DNA of 34,800 bases, taken from Cellulomonas fimi. Lineage in GTDB: Bacteria > Actinomycetota > Actinomycetes > Actinomycetales > Cellulomonadaceae. Below the pieces are notes generated by a model. The model worked only from the letters and a program-made list of their open reading frames with translations. It searched no databases and was not told the DNA's origin. Shown in pieces: positions 25,903 to 33,461 of the stretch (the first letter of the stretch is position 1; each line of letters opens with the position of its first letter). The position numbers were made by a program, and so were the translations under genes. Where the stretch lies: NCBI RefSeq assembly GCF_028527925.1, contig NZ_JAPESW010000037.1:1-34800 (forward strand). The letters are read 5' to 3'.

Positions 25903-26522
25903 TGGCCGGCCAGTACACGATCCCGTACGTCGTCGAGCAGCGGCCGACCGGGGAGCGCACGTCCGACGTGTTCTCCCGGCTGCTGTCCGACCGGATCGTC
26001 TTCCTCGGCACCGAGATCGACGACGGCGTCGCGAACGTCGTGATCGCGCAGCTGCTGCACCTGCAGTCCGAGAGCGCGGAGCTGCCCATCCACGTGTACG
26101 TGAACTCCCCGGGCGGGTCCCTCACGGCCCTGCTCGCCGTGTACGACACGATGCAGTACGTCCGGCCGCCCGTCGCGACCTTCTGCCTCGGGCAGGCCGC
26201 CTCGGCCGCGGCCGTGCTGCTCGCCGCCGGGACACCCGGGCAGCGGCACGTCCTCGAGCACGCCCGCGTGCTGCTGCACCAGCCGTCCGGCGGTGCGGAG
26301 GGGACCGCCGCCGACCTGGAGATCCAGGCGGCCGAGATCCAGCGGCTGCGCGGGCAGGTCGAGCAGATCCTGTCCCGGCACACGGGTCAGCCCGTGGAGC
26401 GGCTGCGCCGGGACACCGACCGCGACCTCATCCTCACGGCCGAGCAGGCGGTCGAGTACGGGCTCGCGGACCGCGTCGTCGCGACCCTGAAGGACGCGCC
26501 CGCCGCGCTGCCCGCCGCGTGA
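25902..26522 (+). CDS. clpP: ATP-dependent Clp protease proteolytic subunit (second of pair)
   Basis: The 206-residue subunit is a distinct paralogue: N-terminal [21 protein letters not shown], like actinobacterial ClpP2/ClpP4. The triad is Ser101 ([13 protein letters not shown]), His126 ([10 protein letters not shown]) and probably Asp175 ([10 protein letters not shown]). The ATG shares its A with the last base of the previous stop (TGATG), so translation is coupled and the two subunits are probably made in equal amounts, as a mixed-ring barrel needs. It ends PAALPAA, an Ala-rich tail. A hairpin terminator follows. The regulator gene converges from the other side. Confidence 0.95.
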   Translation: MAGQYTIPYVVEQRPTGERTSDVFSRLLSDRIVFLGTEIDDGVANVVIAQLLHLQSESAELPIHVYVNSPGGSLTALLAVYDTMQYVRPPVATFCLGQAASAAAVLLAAGTPGQRHVLEHARVLLHQPSGGAEGTAADLEIQAAEIQRLRGQVEQILSRHTGQPVERLRRDTDRDLILTAEQAVEYGLADRVVATLKDAPAALPAA

Positions 26523-26525
26523 CCC

Positions 26526-26561
26526 GCGTGCGGCCGGGTTGGTCGCGACCCGGCCGCACGC
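26526..26561. terminator. bidirectional hairpin terminator after the clpP pair
   Basis: GCGTGCGGCCGGGT (26526-26539) and ACCCGGCCGCACGC (26548-26561) are perfect 14-base arms with an 8-base loop, four bases after the stop. It lies between the convergent clpP and regulator genes and can serve both strands. The remaining 128 bases to the regulator stop hold only a short GCGGACCGC tandem near 26664. Confidence 0.8.
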
Positions 26562-26689
26562 ACGCCGCGTCGGTGCGCACGCGGACCACCCGGGTCGAGC
26601 GGCCGTCGCCAGGACCGAGGCGTCCGGCGGCCCGTCAGGCCACGCGGGTCGACCAGCGAGATCGCGGACCGCGCGGACCGCGCGGAGCG

Positions 26690-27172
26690 TCAGGCGGCGA
26701 GCAGGACCGCGTCGGTCGCCGTGCCGACCGGGCCGGGACCGGTCACCCGCGCGTGCAGGTCGACGACGACCTGACGCGTCGGGTCCGCCGCCCCCGGGCC
26801 GCGCGGGGCGCGTCGCGGGTCGGCCAGGTCGACGACGACGCGGCCCTCCGCGCGCGCGAGCTCCGCGTGCGCCGCCCCGACCAGGTCCACGAGCCGCATC
26901 CCGAGCGCCCGGCACACCGCCACCAGCACCTCGGACGACGCCTCCTTGCGGCCGCGCTCGATCTCCGACAGGTACGCGACCGACACGCGCGCGTCGACCG
27001 CGACGTCGCGCAGCGTGCGCCCCTGGTCCTCGCGGCGCTCGCGGAGGATCGCGCCCACGAGCCGACGCAGGAGCGGCTCGACGCGGTGCTCGACGACGTG
27101 CTCGGTCGGACCGGTGCCGCGCCCGGTCGGGTCCGCGACCCGCTGCCGCTGGACCGTCAGCTCGTGCGTCAT
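26690..27172 (-). CDS. ClgR/PopR-type XRE family regulator with Leu-Leu-Ala-Ala C-terminus
   Basis: The 160-residue protein has a Cro/C1-type helix-turn-helix at about 35-98 (LLRRLVGAILRERRE, GRTLRDVAVDARVSVAYLSE, GRKEASSEVLVAVCRALGMR), which is close to the ClgR/PopR activators of Clp genes in Streptomyces and Mycobacterium. It ends TDAVLLAA. In this family, as known from PopR and ClgR, C-terminal alanines make the activator a ClpP substrate, closing a feedback loop. The N-terminus (1-30) is Thr/Glu/Arg-rich and unusual. ATG 27172 has GGGAG upstream. It converges on the clpP pair, which it probably controls; the operator elements agree. Exact type (ClgR or PopR) cannot be decided here. Confidence 0.88.
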   Translation of the reverse strand: MTHELTVQRQRVADPTGRGTGPTEHVVEHRVEPLLRRLVGAILRERREDQGRTLRDVAVDARVSVAYLSEIERGRKEASSEVLVAVCRALGMRLVDLVGAAHAELARAEGRVVVDLADPRRAPRGPGAADPTRQVVVDLHARVTGPGPVGTATDAVLLAA

Positions 27173-27193
27173 GGGGGCTCCCGTCGTCGTCGC

Positions 27194-27264
27194 GCCTGTC
27201 CGCCACGCTAGACCCGGGTCACCGACCAGAGGGCCGGTGCGCTGTCTGCCCTGAGCGGACAGGC
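27194..27264. promoter_or_regulatory. operator-like repeats upstream of the Clp regulator
   Basis: GCCTGTCCGC (27194-27203) and GCGGACAGGC (27255-27264) are perfect inverted 10-mers 51 bases apart. The second overlaps GTCTGCCCTGAGCGGA (27244-27259), which differs at one base from the clpP palindrome's first half. A TAGCGT hexamer at about 27210-27205 (minus strand) may be the regulator's -10. This suggests autoregulation, possibly by looping. Confidence 0.5.
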
Positions 27265-27310
27265 GGGCGGTCGCCGGCGGGAGTCGGTCGGCGACCCCGT
27301 GAGCCGTGAC

Positions 27311-27874
27311 TCAGACGGCCACCGTCGCCCGTCGACCCAGCGCCGCGAGCGCCCGCGTCTGCCGGTCGGCGTCGGGACCGACCTCGAGCGCCGGGCCGCA
27401 CACGCCGCTCGTGTAGAGCATGTCGCCCATCGCCGCGACCATGCCCTCGATGACGTCGAGGTCGGCGTCGTCGAACGCGTACGCCCGGCCGTCGGCGGCC
27501 GTGACGTCCCAGCGGTGGGCGATCATGTCGAACCCGTAGAACATGTCGAGCGTCGCGCCGACGGTCGTCGTCGACCCGAGGCTGTCGTACTCCTGCTCGA
27601 CGAAGCCAGGGCGCGCGAGGAGCTCGCGCACCTCGGCGGTGTGCGCGCGCCATGCGGCGGCGGGGTCGGCGAGGTCGGGCCGCGGACCCACCTCGGCGCC
27701 GTGCGTGGTGAGGAAGTCGCGCTGGGTGTCGATGACGTGGGCGACGACGTCGCGCCCCGTCCACCCCGCGCAGGCGGAGGGCGCGTCCCAGGAGTGCGGG
27801 GCGACCGCGTCGAGGGCCGCCTGCATGCCGTCGGCGTGGCGGACGTACGTCTGGAGGGTGGTGTTGTCGGTCAT
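27311..27874 (-). CDS. DinB/maleylpyruvate isomerase-like (mycothiol-dependent) protein
   Basis: The 187-residue protein belongs to the four-helix DinB/MDMPI fold used by mycothiol-dependent enzymes. SACAGWTGRDVVAHVIDTQR (34-52) is the signature, with His46 as a metal ligand; Asp116 and His120 (FDMIAHRWDV) supply the rest. Mycothiol needs inositol, so a link to ino1 in metabolism is possible. ATG 27874 is chosen because the divergent AraC gene starts 37 bases away and the next upstream Met would overlap it. The reaction is unknown; many members are annotated TIGR03086 or DUF-type. Confidence 0.88.
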   Translation of the reverse strand: MTDNTTLQTYVRHADGMQAALDAVAPHSWDAPSACAGWTGRDVVAHVIDTQRDFLTTHGAEVGPRPDLADPAAAWRAHTAEVRELLARPGFVEQEYDSLGSTTTVGATLDMFYGFDMIAHRWDVTAADGRAYAFDDADLDVIEGMVAAMGDMLYTSGVCGPALEVGPDADRQTRALAALGRRATVAV

Positions 27875-27911
27875 GGCTGCGACGCTAGGCGGGCGAGGGG
27901 AGGGCGGCTTG

Positions 27912-28826
27912 ATGAAACCCGACAGGCTGGGTGAGGCGCTCGTCGGCGACGCGCGCGGCACGGCCGGCACGCGCGGGGGTGCGGCCGTCGACGAGGTCGA
28001 GCGCGCGCACCTCGTCGACCCGGCGGACCGGTCGTTCCGCATCGGTCGGTGGGCGCCCGAGCCCGACCTGGCGGACCTGGTGCGCCGGTACTGGGTGCCG
28101 ACGTGGGATGTGCCGGGCGGTGGATCGGCGGTGCAGCAGGTGCTGCAGTACCCCGTCTGCCTGGTGGTCGTCGCCGACGCGTACGCGCGGTTCTACGGCG
28201 TCGCTCCCGGGCTCTCCACGACGACGCTCACCGCGCGCGGCTGGGCCGTGGGGGTGCTGCTCCAGCCGGCCGCCGGCGCGATGCTGACCGGCGGGACGGT
28301 CGCGGCCTGGACCGGTCGGAACGGCGATCTCGCGCCGGCGCTGGCGGCGACGGTGGCTCCGGCGACCACCGACGGGCTGGTCGCCGCCGTGCGGGCGGCG
28401 ATGACGCCGGACCCGACGGACGAGTCGCGGCAGCGTGCGGCGACGGACCTGGTCGGCGACTTCCTGCGGCGGTGGTTGCCGGTGGACGACGAGGGTCGGC
28501 AGGTCAACGCGATCGTCGACGCCGTCGAGCACGACCCCGAGCTGCTGCGCGTCGCCCAGCTCTGCGACCGGTTCGGCATGACGGAGCGGTCGTTGCAGCG
28601 TCTGACCCGGCGGCGGCTGGGGCTGTCGCCGAAGTGGCTCGTCCAGCGTCGTCGGCTGCACGAGGCGGCGGGCCTGCTGCGCGCGGGCGGCACGACCGTC
28701 GCCGACGTCGCCGCGCGGCTCGGGTACGCCGACGAGCCGCACCTGTCCCGCGACTTCCGCCGGGTCACCGGGATGACGCCGGGCGCGTTCGCGGCCCGGT
28801 ACGCGGGGGAGTCGGGCGGGACCTGA
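27912..28826 (+). CDS. AraC family transcriptional regulator
   Basis: The 304-residue protein starts at ATG 27912. The N-terminal part has the RYWVPTW and QQVLQYPVCLVV phrases of the DUF6597 sensing domain that precedes many actinobacterial AraC regulators. The C-terminal 100 residues are the double helix-turn-helix: LLRVAQLCDRFGMTERSLQRL and ADVAARLGYADEPHLSRDFRRVTGMTPG. It diverges from the DinB-like gene with 37 bases between starts, so one shared promoter region serves both and the regulator probably controls that gene. The ligand is unknown. Confidence 0.92.
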   Translation: MKPDRLGEALVGDARGTAGTRGGAAVDEVERAHLVDPADRSFRIGRWAPEPDLADLVRRYWVPTWDVPGGGSAVQQVLQYPVCLVVVADAYARFYGVAPGLSTTTLTARGWAVGVLLQPAAGAMLTGGTVAAWTGRNGDLAPALAATVAPATTDGLVAAVRAAMTPDPTDESRQRAATDLVGDFLRRWLPVDDEGRQVNAIVDAVEHDPELLRVAQLCDRFGMTERSLQRLTRRRLGLSPKWLVQRRRLHEAAGLLRAGGTTVADVAARLGYADEPHLSRDFRRVTGMTPGAFAARYAGESGGT

Positions 28827-28844
28827 CGCCGCCTCGTCGTCGGG

Positions 28845-30200
28845 CTAGACGCCCGTGACCATCCAGGCGGTGCCGCGGGCGCGCCAGCCGGTGGTCAGGG
28901 CCCGGGCCAGCATGAAGACACCCGCGAACGCGGCCCAGAGCCAGGCGAGCCCGGCGACGCCGTCGGGTGCCCACGCCCGCACGGCCAGCGCGAACGGGAC
29001 GTAGGCGACGAGGGTGAGGACGCCCGCCCAGGCGAGGAACCGCCCGTCGCCCGCCCCGATCAGGACGCCGTCGAGCACGAACACCCACCCGGCCATCGGC
29101 ATGGTCACGGCCGCCACGACGAGGGCCACGACGGCGGCCTGCTGCACGTCGGGGTCCGTCGTGAACGCGCGGACGTAGAGCCAGGACGCGCCGCCCAGCG
29201 CGAGGCCGAGGACCGCCCCGGCGCCCACCCCCCACTGCAGCGTGCGGCGCAGGAGCGCGCGGGTGCGCGGGACGTCGGCGGCGCCGAGCGCGTGCCCGAC
29301 GAGCGCCTGCGCGGCGATCGCGAGGGCGTCGAGCGCGAACGCGGCGAGCCCCCAGACGGCGTTGACGACCTGGTGCGCGGCGAGGGCGGTGGCGCCGAGG
29401 GCGGTCGCGACCCAGACGGTGAGGAGGATCGCGGCGCGGAGCGTGAGGGTGCGGACCAGCAGGGGCGCACCGGCGCGCGCGTTCGCCCACAGGCCCGCGG
29501 CGTGCGGGGTCAGGCGGGTGCCGGCGGTCCGGGCACCGCGGACGACGACGCCACCGAGCACGGCGCCCATGGCGAGCTGCGTGAGCGCGGTGCCGAGCCC
29601 GGAGCCCGCGATGCCCAGGTGCGCGCCGTAGACGAGCACGACGTTGAGGACCGCGTTGACGACCGCGCCGGCGGTGGCGACGACGAGCGGGGTGCGGGTG
29701 TCCTGGAGGCCGCGCAGCGCGCCCGTCGACGCGAGGACCAGGAGCATCCCGGGCAGGCCGGGAGCCGACCAGCGGAGGTACACGACGGCCTCGTGCGCGG
29801 TCTCACCCGTCGCGCCGAGCGCGCCGACCAGCCACGGGGCGGCCAGCCACGTGAGCGCGCCGAGCGCCACTCCGAGGGCCAGGGCGAGCCACATGCCGTC
29901 GACGCCGACCTGGAGCGCGCCCCCCCGGTCGCCGGCTCCGAGACGTCGGGCGACGGCCGCCGTCGTGGCGTACGCGAGGAAGACGCACAGGCCGACGACG
30001 GTGACGAGGACGGTCGACGCGAGCGCGAGACCGGCCAGCGAAGCCGTCCCCAGGTGGCCGACGACCGCGGAGTCCACGAGGACGAAGAGCGGCTCCGCGA
30101 CGAGTGCGCCGAGCGCCGGGACGGCGAGGGACAGAATCTGCCGGTCGACGGCGGACGTGTGATGTCCGTCAGATGAAATCTGGCTCAACCTTTCTCGCAT
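28845..30200 (-). CDS. MATE family efflux transporter (DinF-like)
   Basis: The 451-residue protein has about twelve membrane segments. The first helix pair shows DRQILSLAVPALGALVAEPLFVLVD and SAVVGHLGTASLAGLALA, the usual MATE/DinF signature; the two halves resemble each other. These exporters move cationic drugs or metabolites in exchange for H+ or Na+. The start is uncertain: in-frame GTG 30215, ATG 30206 and ATG 30200 have no clear ribosome binding site; I prefer the last. Its start faces dnaB's upstream region, with the DnaA-like boxes and LexA box between. DinF in E. coli is LexA-controlled, so a shared SOS link is possible. Confidence 0.88.
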   Translation of the reverse strand: MRERLSQISSDGHHTSAVDRQILSLAVPALGALVAEPLFVLVDSAVVGHLGTASLAGLALASTVLVTVVGLCVFLAYATTAAVARRLGAGDRGGALQVGVDGMWLALALGVALGALTWLAAPWLVGALGATGETAHEAVVYLRWSAPGLPGMLLVLASTGALRGLQDTRTPLVVATAGAVVNAVLNVVLVYGAHLGIAGSGLGTALTQLAMGAVLGGVVVRGARTAGTRLTPHAAGLWANARAGAPLLVRTLTLRAAILLTVWVATALGATALAAHQVVNAVWGLAAFALDALAIAAQALVGHALGAADVPRTRALLRRTLQWGVGAGAVLGLALGGASWLYVRAFTTDPDVQQAAVVALVVAAVTMPMAGWVFVLDGVLIGAGDGRFLAWAGVLTLVAYVPFALAVRAWAPDGVAGLAWLWAAFAGVFMLARALTTGWRARGTAWMVTGV

Positions 30201-30260
30201 CCACATGCCGTGCACAGCGTCGGGGCCGGTCAGAGGTTCGTGAGGACTCTTTCATCCACC

Positions 30261-30338
30261 GTATCCACAGGACTGTCCACGGACTGTGCACAAGCGGGTC
30301 CACCGCCGTCCACAGCACACCTCACAGCGTTGTCCACA
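30261..30338 (+). promoter_or_regulatory. cluster of DnaA-box-like sequences upstream of dnaB
   Basis: GTATCCACA (30261), CTGTCCACG (30273), CCGTCCACA (30306) and TTGTCCACA (30330, the exact actinobacterial consensus) lie on one strand in 78 bp. CTGTGCACA (30284) and GCATCCACA (30197) are weaker. No dnaA or dnaN is nearby, so this is not recognised as oriC; it may control dnaB or titrate DnaA. Confidence 0.6.
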
Positions 30339-30438
30339 GGCCCGTTTGGAACCCCGCGCGGACCGTCCTAACCTCGCGGGCGAGGCAGGACCGGACGCGA
30401 GTGCGGTGCGCGCGTGCGGGGTTGTCGGTGGCCCCTGC

Positions 30439-30454
30439 TAGAACAGATGTTCGA
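30439..30454. promoter_or_regulatory. LexA (SOS) box upstream of dnaB
   Basis: TAGAACAGATGTTCGA differs from the actinobacterial consensus TCGAAC-N4-GTTCGA at one base (A for C at position 2). It ends 29 bases before dnaB and could block its promoter; the 4-base centre AGAT matches RNRY. Confidence 0.65.
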
Positions 30455-30483
30455 CGGTAACGGATGACGGGGATGGGCGGCCA

Positions 30484-33078
30484 GTGACGATCGAGGAGCT
30501 CGAGTACGGGGCGCCCCCGGACTCCGGTCGTGGCAACGGCGGCTTCGACCGCACCCCGCCGCAGGACCTCGACGCCGAGCGGTCCGTGCTCGGCGGCATG
30601 ATGATCTCGAAGGACGCCATCGCCGACGTCATCGAGCAGATCAAGGGCACGGACTTCTACCGTCCCGCGCACGAGGCGATCTACGACGCGATCCTCGATC
30701 TCTACGGCCGCGGCGAGCCCGCCGACGCCATCACCGTCTCGGACGAGCTGACGAAGCGCGGCGACATCGGCCGCATCGGCGGCGCGCCCTATCTCCACAC
30801 CCTGATCGCGTCCGTCCCCACCGCCGCGAACGCCGGCTACTACGCGCGGATCGTGCGCGAGCGCGCGATCCTCCGCAAGCTCGTCGAGGCCGGCACGCGC
30901 ATCGTCCAGCTCGGCTACGGCACCGATGGCGGCGACGTCGACGAGATCGTCAACAACGCGCAGGCCGAGGTCTACGCCGTCACCGAGCGGCGCGCGTCGG
31001 AGGACTACCTGCCGCTGGGCGAGATCATCGGCGGCACGGTCGACGAGATCGAGGCCGCCGGGCATCGCGGCGAGGGCATGATCGGCGTCCCGACGGGCTT
31101 CTCGGACCTCGACCGCCTGACGAATGGATTGCACCCCGGCCAGATGATCGTCGTGGCCGCCCGCCCGGCCATCGGCAAGGCGCTGGCTCTCGACACGCCG
31201 CTGCCGACCCCGACCGGCTGGACGACGATGGGCGAGGTCGCCGTCGGTGACTGGCTGATCGCCGCGGACGGCACGCCGACGCAGGTCGTCGCCGCGACGC
31301 CCGAGCTGACCGGCCGCCCGTGCTACCGCGTGACGTTCGACGACGGCACGACGATCGTCGCCGACGCCCAGCACGAGTGGGAGACCCGGACCCGTGCCGA
31401 CCGCCGCCAGCCCGGCGGGGGCACTCCGGGGATCTGGACGACCGAGGAGATTCACGACACGGTTCGTTGCGCGACCGCCGACGGCCGCGCCAACCACTCT
31501 GTCGACACCGCGCGTCCGCTCGACCTGGCCGACGCCGACCTGCTGATCGATCCGTACGCGTTCGGCGTGTGGCTCGGCCACGGGCACAGCGCCTCGGCCC
31601 GCTTCACGAGCGCCGACCCCGAGATCGCCATGCGGATCGAGGGGCTCGGCCTGGTCGCCCGTCCGGCGGCGCGTGCGAGCGGTGCCGCCAGGCTCTACAC
31701 GCTGCTGCTTCCGCCGGTCGAGGTGCCCCTGCGCGCGTGCGAGGTCTGCGGGACGGCGTTCGTGCCGGCCCGGTCTCAGGTCCGGACCTGTGGACGCTCG
31801 TGCGGCGGGCGCGTCAAGACGATGTCCGGGCCGGTGCCTCCGCCGACGTGCCCGGACTGCGGCATCGAGACGACGGGTCTCCGGCGCTGCCAGCAGTGCC
31901 ACGACACGTACGGGACGGTGCAGGGGCGGCTTCGGGCGCTGGGGGTGCTGGGCGACAAGCACATCCCCGTGGCCTACCTGCGGGCGAGCGAGCGGCAGCG
32001 TCGCGAGCTGCTCGCCGGGTTGCTCGACACCGACGGCACCGTGAACCCGACGGGGAGCGTCCAGATCGCGCTCACCGACGAGCGCCTCGCGCTCGACGTC
32101 CGCGAGCTGGTGCACTCGCTCGGTTACCGGACCGGATGGTCGACCAAGCGGGTCCCCGGACGCGACGAGACCCGCTCGACGTGCTTCACGCTGACCTTCA
32201 CCACGGATGACGACGTCTTCGCGCTCGAGCGCAAGCGCCTGGTGCACAAGGAGCGCCGCCGCCCGTCGACGGCACGCCTCGCGCAGCGCTACATCGTGTC
32301 GGTCGAGCCGATCGAGTCCGTGCCGGTGAGGTGCGTGCAGATCGACCACGAGTCGCACCTGTACCTCGCGAGCCGGTCGATGATCCCGACGCACAACTCG
32401 ACGCTCGGCATCGACATCGTGCGGTCCGCGTCGATCAAGCACGGGATGACGTCCGTCGTGTTCTCGCTCGAGATGAGCCGCAACGAGATCACGATGCGTC
32501 TGCTGTCCGCCGAGGCGCGCGTGCACCTGCAGAAGATGCGCACGGGTCAGATGGGCGAGGACGACTGGGCCAAGGTCGCCGCGACCATGGGCAAGATCTC
32601 CGAGGCGCCGCTGTTCATCGACGACTCGCCGAACATGTCGCTCATGGAGATCCGCGCGAAGTCGCGGCGGCTCAAGCAGCGGCACGACCTGAAGCTCGTC
32701 ATCATCGACTACCTCCAGCTCATGACGTCCGGGAAGCGCGTCGAGTCGCGTCAGCAGGAGGTGTCGGAGTTCTCGCGAGCGCTCAAGCTGCTGGCGAAGG
32801 AGCTCGAGGTCCCGGTGATCGCCATCTCGCAGCTGAACCGCGGTCCGGAACAAAGAACCGACAAGAAGCCGCAGATGAGTGACCTTCGCGAATCGGGGTC
32901 AATCGAACAGGATGCGGACATGGTGATTCTTTTGCACCGCGAAGATGCGTACGAAAAAGAATCACCTCGTGCCGGTGAGGCCGACCTCATCGTCGCCAAG
33001 CACCGAAACGGCCCGACCGACACCATCACGGTCGCTTTCCAGGGGCACTACTCGCGTTTCGTCGACATGCAAGCCTGA
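30484..33078 (+). CDS. dnaB: replicative DNA helicase DnaB containing an intein
   Basis: The 864-residue precursor is a DnaB helicase (N-terminal LDAERSVLGGMMISKDAIADV; RecA-like ATPase) interrupted in Walker A. Residues 1-232 and 639-864 make a 458-residue helicase after splicing. The Walker A reads ARPAIGK | intein | STLGID. Other ATPase motifs are FSLEMS, VIIDYLQLM (Walker B) and ISQLNRG. GTG 30484 has GGATGGG upstream. Bases 32845-32970 use unusually AT-rich codons (AGA, CAA, GAA, AAA, TCA) for this genome. A LexA box and DnaA-like boxes precede the gene. Splicing is essential: the intein separates the phosphate-binding Lys from Ser. The class of the intein is described separately. Confidence 0.97.
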   Translation: MTIEELEYGAPPDSGRGNGGFDRTPPQDLDAERSVLGGMMISKDAIADVIEQIKGTDFYRPAHEAIYDAILDLYGRGEPADAITVSDELTKRGDIGRIGGAPYLHTLIASVPTAANAGYYARIVRERAILRKLVEAGTRIVQLGYGTDGGDVDEIVNNAQAEVYAVTERRASEDYLPLGEIIGGTVDEIEAAGHRGEGMIGVPTGFSDLDRLTNGLHPGQMIVVAARPAIGKALALDTPLPTPTGWTTMGEVAVGDWLIAADGTPTQVVAATPELTGRPCYRVTFDDGTTIVADAQHEWETRTRADRRQPGGGTPGIWTTEEIHDTVRCATADGRANHSVDTARPLDLADADLLIDPYAFGVWLGHGHSASARFTSADPEIAMRIEGLGLVARPAARASGAARLYTLLLPPVEVPLRACEVCGTAFVPARSQVRTCGRSCGGRVKTMSGPVPPPTCPDCGIETTGLRRCQQCHDTYGTVQGRLRALGVLGDKHIPVAYLRASERQRRELLAGLLDTDGTVNPTGSVQIALTDERLALDVRELVHSLGYRTGWSTKRVPGRDETRSTCFTLTFTTDDDVFALERKRLVHKERRRPSTARLAQRYIVSVEPIESVPVRCVQIDHESHLYLASRSMIPTHNSTLGIDIVRSASIKHGMTSVVFSLEMSRNEITMRLLSAEARVHLQKMRTGQMGEDDWAKVAATMGKISEAPLFIDDSPNMSLMEIRAKSRRLKQRHDLKLVIIDYLQLMTSGKRVESRQQEVSEFSRALKLLAKELEVPVIAISQLNRGPEQRTDKKPQMSDLRESGSIEQDADMVILLHREDAYEKESPRAGEADLIVAKHRNGPTDTITVAFQGHYSRFVDMQA
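31180..32397 (+). other. DnaB intein, class 3-like (Ala1, WCT motif), with altered LAGLIDADG endonuclease and Cys-rich insert
   Basis: The 406-residue intein (dnaB residues 233-638) begins with Ala (ALALDTPLPTPTGW), not Cys or Ser, and ends IPTHN before Ser. Class 3 inteins use an internal Cys instead of residue 1, marked by Trp in block B, Cys in block F and Thr in block G; all three are present: Trp67 (DAQHEW), Cys385 (VRCVQID) and Thr404 (PTHN). LAGLIDADG motifs are VWLGHGHS (129-137), where the usual metal-binding Asp is His134, and LAGLLDTDG (278-286). Eight cysteines at 187-240 (CEVC, CGRSC, CPDC, CQQC) suggest two zinc sites between the motifs. Splicing is probably intact; homing is doubtful. 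Confidence 0.88.
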
Positions 33079-33189
33079 GCATCGGCGATCGTCGAGATGC
33101 TGCCGACTCTGAAAATCCGAGCACCACACGCGAAAGACGGCTCCCGACAAACCGCTTGGTAGAGCCGGTGAACCAGCCGAGGAGGCAGG

Positions 33190-33387
33190 ATGCGCGCGGG
33201 TCAGAAGGTCCACTGGAACACCTCGCAGGGCCGCACGACGGGGACGACGGTCGAGCGTCGGACGTCCGACTTCACGTTCGACGGGCAGCAGTTCAGGGCC
33301 TCCGACGACGAGCCGTTCTGGATCGTCGAGTCCGAGAAGACCGGCGCACGCGCGGCGCACAAGGAATCAAGCCTCACGCCAGCGTGA
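33190..33387 (+). CDS. DUF2945 / hypervirulence-associated TUDOR-like protein
   Basis: The 65-residue protein starts at ATG 33190 with GAGGAGG upstream. It has the DUF2945 pattern: KVHWNTSQGRTTGTTVERRTSDFTF, then a short strand (QFRASDDEPFWIVESEKTGARAAHK). This small SH3/Tudor-like domain is widespread in actinobacteria, often stress-linked; its role is unknown. It has its own ribosome binding site 111 bases after dnaB and may be expressed separately. Confidence 0.85.
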   Translation: MRAGQKVHWNTSQGRTTGTTVERRTSDFTFDGQQFRASDDEPFWIVESEKTGARAAHKESSLTPA

Positions 33388-33461
33388 GAGCTTGGTCGCC
33401 GATCCATGGCGGCACTCTTGTCGCGGCTGGCGTGTCGGTGCTCGGACCTAGCATCCGGAGC

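Noticed and set aside
26660..26690. Short GCGGACCGC tandem near the regulator stop
   Set aside because: Only two to three units; no sign of a repeat array or CRISPR.
30261..30338. Chromosomal origin (oriC)
   Set aside because: DnaA-like boxes are few, and dnaA, dnaN and an AT-rich unwinding region are absent.
30322..32853. 843-codon minus-strand frame over dnaB
   Set aside because: It is antisense to dnaB and its intein; the composition is that of a shadow frame.
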